DNA from: Reticulascus tulasneorum
Lineage: Eukaryota > Ascomycota > Sordariomycetes > Glomerellales > Reticulascaceae
Direction of reading: 5' to 3'
DNA: 64,000 nt
Assembly: GCA_001557505.1 (NCBI GenBank)
Contig: LSAX01000001.1
Location: 992,001-1,056,000 of the forward strand
The notes under the pieces are model-generated. The model was not told the DNA's origin, did no database searches, and was given only the letters and a program-made list of their open reading frames with translations. A program made the position numbers and the translations under genes. This document shows, in pieces, positions 59,566 through 64,000 of the stretch; position 1 is the stretch's first letter, and every line of letters starts with the position of its first letter.

Positions 59566-62500
59566 ATGGCTGGCCGAAATGATTCGGTGGGAATGTCTGG
59601 CGAGAGCTGGAGTCCGCCACTAGATGTATTGAATGACAGCGACCGGAATAGCCATATTTCTATCCAACAACCCAGCCTTGAGGGCAAGAACAGTTTCATG
59701 GTCACAGAGTATTTGGTCCCTTGTGCTGCAACGCAATCTATCTTCCTATATGCCCAAGGGAGCTCGGTTGTATGCGTTCGCCATGATACCCTCGAAGTAC
59801 GGCTGCGGTTTAACCACCACCTGGGGACGATCCAGCTCCTAGCGGTCAATAATTTCAGCGAAGAAGGCGCAGGGCAACTAGTGCTGAGCTACGATGGTGT
59901 GGTCGTTATTATGTGGGATCTTCTCACTGGCGGCGTGGCAGGCCGCTTTGCGACTTACCAACCTTTGACCTGTGTAGCGTGGATGAAAAATGGAAATGTC
60001 GCGCTTGGTTGGTCTCCCACAACATCATTTGGGTTTAATGGATACAATTGCTGAGACTATGTTGACAGGGGATGTCCATGGCAGACTGACCCTCTTTGAC
60101 CCGATCACAGAGGAGCATTATACGGCGGACCTTGATCGCCGGATTCTGATCTCTGCAATTGCTGTTGCATGCGACTGCCGGACGTTTGCAATTGGGTATG
60201 CGGTTGGAACTCAAATATGAAATTACTAAATGCTGACGCAAGTAGTTACCAAGATGGATCTCTTGTGATTACCACCTTCCAGTCTATGCCTTCGATTTTA
60301 TATACCTTGGCCACATCGTCGGGACATTCCTCTATCACAAAGCTCGCATGGCACGCATCATCCTCTCAGCAGAAGTCAGATATGCTAGCGGTTCAAGGCA
60401 GCAACGGTGACTTACGAGTATGGAGTGTGCCGAAGGCATACGTCAGTGGAGAACCGGCCAAGGTTGTGAGAGTCCTTCAAAGGGCGGAGAATAACCAGTT
60501 AGGCCCTAACTGGATGGGCTGGTCTAAAAATGGGCATATCGTACAATTCTCTAAAGTGTTCGTCTGAAAACTCATATTGTCCACTTCCACAAGCATCGTT
60601 CACTGACATATACAAGAGGCATGGTTGTATGGGATGTGCGGACCAAGCATGTATCCTCCGTCACTATTCCAACATTGGGAGATATCAAGGGTTTGGCTAT
60701 ATATGGACCAGGTGCTACGTTATTTACTCTGGGGACTATGACGATTCAGCAGTTTAACTTGGTCGCGCCGGCAAGAATGGTCGCTAGCAAAATCTATACC
60801 CCGTACACATTACCCCCAAGTCCACCCATTTCAATCGACGATTCGATCGACAACAAAGAGATCGAAAAAAAAAATAAGGCCAAATCGAACGCCAAAGTAC
60901 CCACTGCGCTTGTCGGAAGCAATGGAGCTATGAGGTTTACTCAACTGAAAAATCCCACCACTGATCGAGCCGTAGCAATAATTTCGTCATTGTACTCAGA
61001 TACCTGTACTACCAGCGCAGGTGTTAATCCATGCGAAGGAGTCCTCTCTACGTCAGGCCCGTGTAATTATGGTGACGTTCCTTCGGGATATCGGGAGTCC
61101 CCCGTGACTCCTATAAGCATTCAATACGTCACATCACCTGGAGGAACTAGTAAGACAGAAGATGGGTCAATAAGAAGCAGTAAAGACGAGCTCACCGCAA
61201 AGACCTTGGTGCATCGGAGGAAAGACATCTCGCGCGATGATACAACTCGGTCAGACAGCACATCGGAAACATGGCGCATATCTCTGAGAAGCTCAACAAC
61301 GGACGAAGAGTCCGAGAGTGGCGAGGATTACTCAGGGAGCGAATCATCGGACTCCGTTTCCAGTTCTTCAGCATTATCCACTGTGCTTATGGCTTGCAGA
61401 AGAGATGCAGTTGAGACTCTGATGGCGGAATTCAAAGGATTGCTGGATAAGGGATTGGGGATCAGAAGCCGAGCACAAAGTGATAGTCCAACGGCAACCA
61501 CTTGTGCTTCTCTTTACATAATGCCGTCCCACTCCGGAGACGGTAAATGCGAAGGCATTAAGAGAAAGCGTGACGATGAGGGCGAAGAGTCTGCAGATGA
61601 TGGCGGAGACGGCGAACATGCAAAAACGAGTAGACTGGATTCGCCTCGCATCACTCAAAAGAAATTTGCCTGTCCATACTACCGCCGAAGTCCTCAAAAT
61701 CACCGAAAACACAGGTCTTGCGCCGGGCCAGGCTGGACTTCGGTACACCGAGTAAAGTATGGATCTATTTATCAAGTCTACCTTCTACCCTTTCTCTTTC
61801 ATCCATGTCTCCCCCTGTCTAGTTCTATATAGCCTAGCTAATTTATCTGTAGAGAACACGTTTTTCGTCAACACTCGCTGCCAATACACTGCCCCAGGTG
61901 TTGTGCCATTTTCAAACAGGAATCGGAACTGATTGCCCATCTTTGCCAGACTCCAAGCTGCGATATCTGCATAGTAGTTCTTCCGGAAGGCTATAATAAG
62001 GAGCAGGAGAAGGGCCTCCGCAAGCGCAAGAGGGAGGTGGGTGCAGACCAGAGCGAAGAGGGAAAATGGAGAAGAATGTACAAGATTTTGTTCCCAGACG
62101 ACGACGAGACATCGGTACCAAGTCCCTATAAGTTAATCATTGTCCTGGCAAAAACAGAAGTATTCGGGCTGATACGGGAATAAGACTACGATGATGATCA
62201 TGTTGCTGCATGGGAAAATCTCAGAGAAGACGAACTTGATCAGTATGAGCAGTATTTACACCGCGAGCTCCCTCGAGCTGTACGGAGACGATTTGAACTC
62301 GAAGTCGCGGAGCTGGCCACTCCCATTGTAAGCCAGCTCAGGCGGCAGCTTGTGGATATCGTCCAGCAGTCTCAATCGCAGCTCTTCCGAGCTTACAGAA
62401 AACCCAACAGCCAATTCGCATCTGTTGCGTTCCAGGACCCGAACGGAGACTCACAAGAAATACCACACAGTAACCATTCGGTGGCCGGGTTTGACTTTTC

Positions 62501-62762
62501 GGCTTTTTTCGTTACGCCAGATCTGACAGAAGGTTACAGCAATCCCGAACGATCCAATATCTTGGACTTGGCTGGTCTCGAAGCCGTGGAGGGCAATGTA
62601 TTAGGATCTGACTCCGGATATGGCTCCAACAGCGCCCGTTTGATTACAAAGCCACCTGAAAGCTCGGCAGACGCTATAGGAAGTACTTTACAGGATTTCA
62701 GCTCATGTTGGCCCGAAGCTGCAGACGGCGGGTCTATAAAAGACAAAGTGTCTCACGTATAA
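59566..62762 (+). CDS. WD40-propeller protein fused to a C2H2-type domain
   Basis: Six exons are predicted: 59566-60007, 60069-60195, 60246-60557, 60617-61756, 61853-62121 and 62185-62762; 955 residues. Residues 1-330 match a fungal WD40 family: FMVTEYLVPCAATQSIFLYA, LVLSYDGVVVIMWDLLTG, GDVHGRLTLFD, DMLAVQGSNGDLRVWSVPKA, WSKNGHIVQFS and VVWDVRTKHVSSVTIPTLG. Residues 350-640 are acidic and Ser-rich. A C2H2-type region begins FACPYYRRSP near 644 (GPGWTSVHRVKEHVFRQH, HCPRCCAIFKQESELIAHL) and ends ILFPDDDETSVPSP. The last exon has a coiled coil (QLRRQLVDIVQQSQ). The final intron lacks its expected donor: the sequence reads T-ATAAGT at 62128 where T-GTAAGT would fit; the model uses a weak GTCCCT at 62122. 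Otherwise translation would stop at 62181-62183. The role is unknown. The intron after 60557 uses GTTCGT. Confidence 0.7.
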
Positions 62763-63368
62763 TTTATCTGTGGGCTTCCTCTACATTAGACGGTACACTA
62801 GATTAGATGTCGAGAAGGGGCCTGTAGTTTGGGTGTTGGTGTGTAACATCGAACTTGCCATGAACTGCAATCATCTTGGCATTGGGCTCCCCTCCGTTTA
62901 CCCCGGCTGAAGATGGTGTCACACGGCCGTCTCCCGTGCCTTGGGTTACATTGCAGTTTTCAACATCTCGAATGAGCATCCGATATTTAATGCAGATCTA
63001 CACAATGGTTACTCAGCGTGTGCATTTTGGTGTAGGCAGAGTAAAAGTTCGTGTTGATTGGCCTTCAATATCGCCAAGCTCCAGCGACAAAGGGATGCTC
63101 CCGCGTCACAGACGATGGAAGACTAAGAAGGGTTCAAATACAGGAAAAGGTGGTGTAGCTCTGTTCACAAGAAATTGGACGAGTAATTATATCCTGCTAC
63201 AATGTGCATCATTCTAGCACGCAATCCTGGCTTTCCTCACGTAGTCGTTGTTTCTTTTTTCTTCTTTTTACTTCAGGCGTCGATTCCCCCTGGATGCTTT
63301 TCAAAGGAACGAGGTTAAACCCACGTATCCTGAATCATATTCGTTTGCTTTCTCCAATTGACGTCACT
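62763..63368. other. Intergenic gap
   Basis: It holds the right copy of the direct repeat and the upstream region of the SDR gene. The open frame at 62876-63217 has no recognisable content. Confidence 0.5.
62871..62912. repeat. Right copy of a 40-bp direct repeat
   Basis: It begins tcatcttggcattgggctcc and matches 59279-59318 upstream of the WD40-C2H2 gene. Same orientation, about 3.6 kb apart. Confidence 0.6.
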
Positions 63369-64000
63369 ATGAGCATCCCAGTACTATTGTGAGGACTTAC
63401 CATGTTCATTGCAGTGTACGGCCAGGAGGCACAGTTGCGTTAACAAAAGACCTTTCCTAGCATCGGTGCCACTGGCCATATTGGTGCAGCCGTTCTGAGG
63501 ACATTGCTGCTGGAATACCCTTCGCTGCCTGTTACCGCACTTGTTCGTTCTAACAAAGATGTCCAAGCAATTTCGGAGCAATACCACACTGTCAAGACGA
63601 TAAATGGATCCCTTGAAGACGCGAATCTCTTGGAGACAGAAGCCGGCCATGGGAGACTTGTCATCAGTGAGTTGCGCTTCTAAGGGGTCACGCAGAACGT
63701 CACTGACGTAAATCAAGACTGTGCCCCCGATGTCCCTTATGCCACTGGAATATCTGCTATTATTCGCGGTCTGGCATCCCAAAAGACTTCGTGCTTCTAT
63801 ATACATACCTCCGGGGCGGCTCGCATTGGCGAGATGCCTAATGAAACGGCGGAAGGTCGCGTGTGGGACGACGTGGCCGACTTCGATGATTTGCCAACAA
63901 CAACCACGCACACCACAACCGACCAGCTTGTTGCTGCTGGTAACTCGGAGTATGTCAAAACAGCGATAATATCTCCGCCTTTTGTCATTGGAGCAAGTCC
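63369..64000 (+). CDS. Extended/NmrA-like short-chain dehydrogenase (5' part, cut by window end)
   Basis: Exons seen: 63369-63388 (20 nt, MSIPVLF), 63461-63666 and 63718 to the window end. The joins keep the frame. The N terminus MSIPVLFIGATGHIGAAV carries the GxxGxxG Rossmann motif of the atypical/extended SDR family. Then come VTALVRSNKDV, LEDANLLE and VINCAPDVPYATGISAIIRGL, and HTSGAARIG stands where the catalytic or structural region begins. The Tyr-Lys pair is not reached with certainty before the edge. These proteins bind NAD(P) and act as reductases, epimerases or redox sensors. The last exons lie outside the window. Confidence 0.88.

Noticed and set aside
62876..63217. 113-codon frame before the SDR gene
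   Set aside because: No family resemblance and no clear start; it begins inside the repeated 40-bp element.

Overview
The window is a stretch of a filamentous ascomycete (Pezizomycotina) nuclear genome, most likely a sordariomycete. The evidence is protein-coding genes broken by short (about 45-75 nt) GT-AG introns with CTAAC/CTRAY-like branch sites, fungus-specific families (a fungal NACHT/STAND protein, DUF4360 and DUF427 proteins, a Gal80-like oxidoreductase, a secreted copper amine oxidase, a VPS9-ankyrin protein), 5-methyl-CpG or RIP-type lesions in broken genes, and no operons. Exon structures were built by hand from splice signals plus frame continuity, so every intron-containing model is a prediction. 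The lineage guess rests on general resemblance and is not proven by anything in the window.

Region by region. From 0.6 to 4.1 kb (minus) lies a decayed gene of a fungal C2H2 protein family with two in-frame stops and about three frameshifts. From 6.0 to 7.6 kb is a secreted endonuclease/exonuclease/phosphatase-fold protein. From 10.2 to 10.9 kb is a small secreted six-cysteine protein with a Kex2-type site. From 12.5 to 13.8 kb is a multi-pass membrane protein of unknown role. At 14.2-15.0 kb is a broken calcineurin-like phosphoesterase, followed by an amino-acid permease (15.2-16.9 kb, minus) and a DXD glycosyltransferase (17.9-19.1 kb, minus). From 20.7 to 25.2 kb is a 1375-residue NACHT NTPase. 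At 25.4-27.3 kb (minus) and 28.0-29.3 kb (plus) an anion-type MFS transporter and a 2-oxoglutarate/Fe(II) oxygenase are divergent, and three 28-bp tandem repeats lie just upstream of the transporter start. From 30.9 to 42.7 kb come a DUF4360 secreted protein, a DUF427 protein, a Gal80-like oxidoreductase, a secreted copper amine oxidase, a secreted SMP-30-like propeller protein and a NADAR-domain protein.

From 43.0 to 58.5 kb the character changes to conserved housekeeping genes: TIM44 and mitochondrial uS11 sharing a 256-bp divergent promoter, a PPPDE/DeSI-type peptidase divergent from the OLA1 ATPase, a conserved 554-residue protein of unknown function, a 3.2-kb gene-poor stretch with microsatellites, and a VPS9-ankyrin-PX endosomal protein. 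The last 5 kb returns to accessory genes: a WD40 propeller fused in one reading path to a C2H2-type domain, with a damaged splice donor, and the 5' part of an extended short-chain dehydrogenase/NmrA-like gene cut by the window edge.

How the genes fit together: there is no obvious biosynthetic gene cluster. The best functional pairings are the two mitochondrial genes with a shared promoter and the transporter/oxygenase pair. The most unusual content is the set of self/non-self-type or orphan fungal proteins (NACHT protein, C2H2 pseudogene, WD40-C2H2 fusion), which sits in gene-poor flanks of the housekeeping block.
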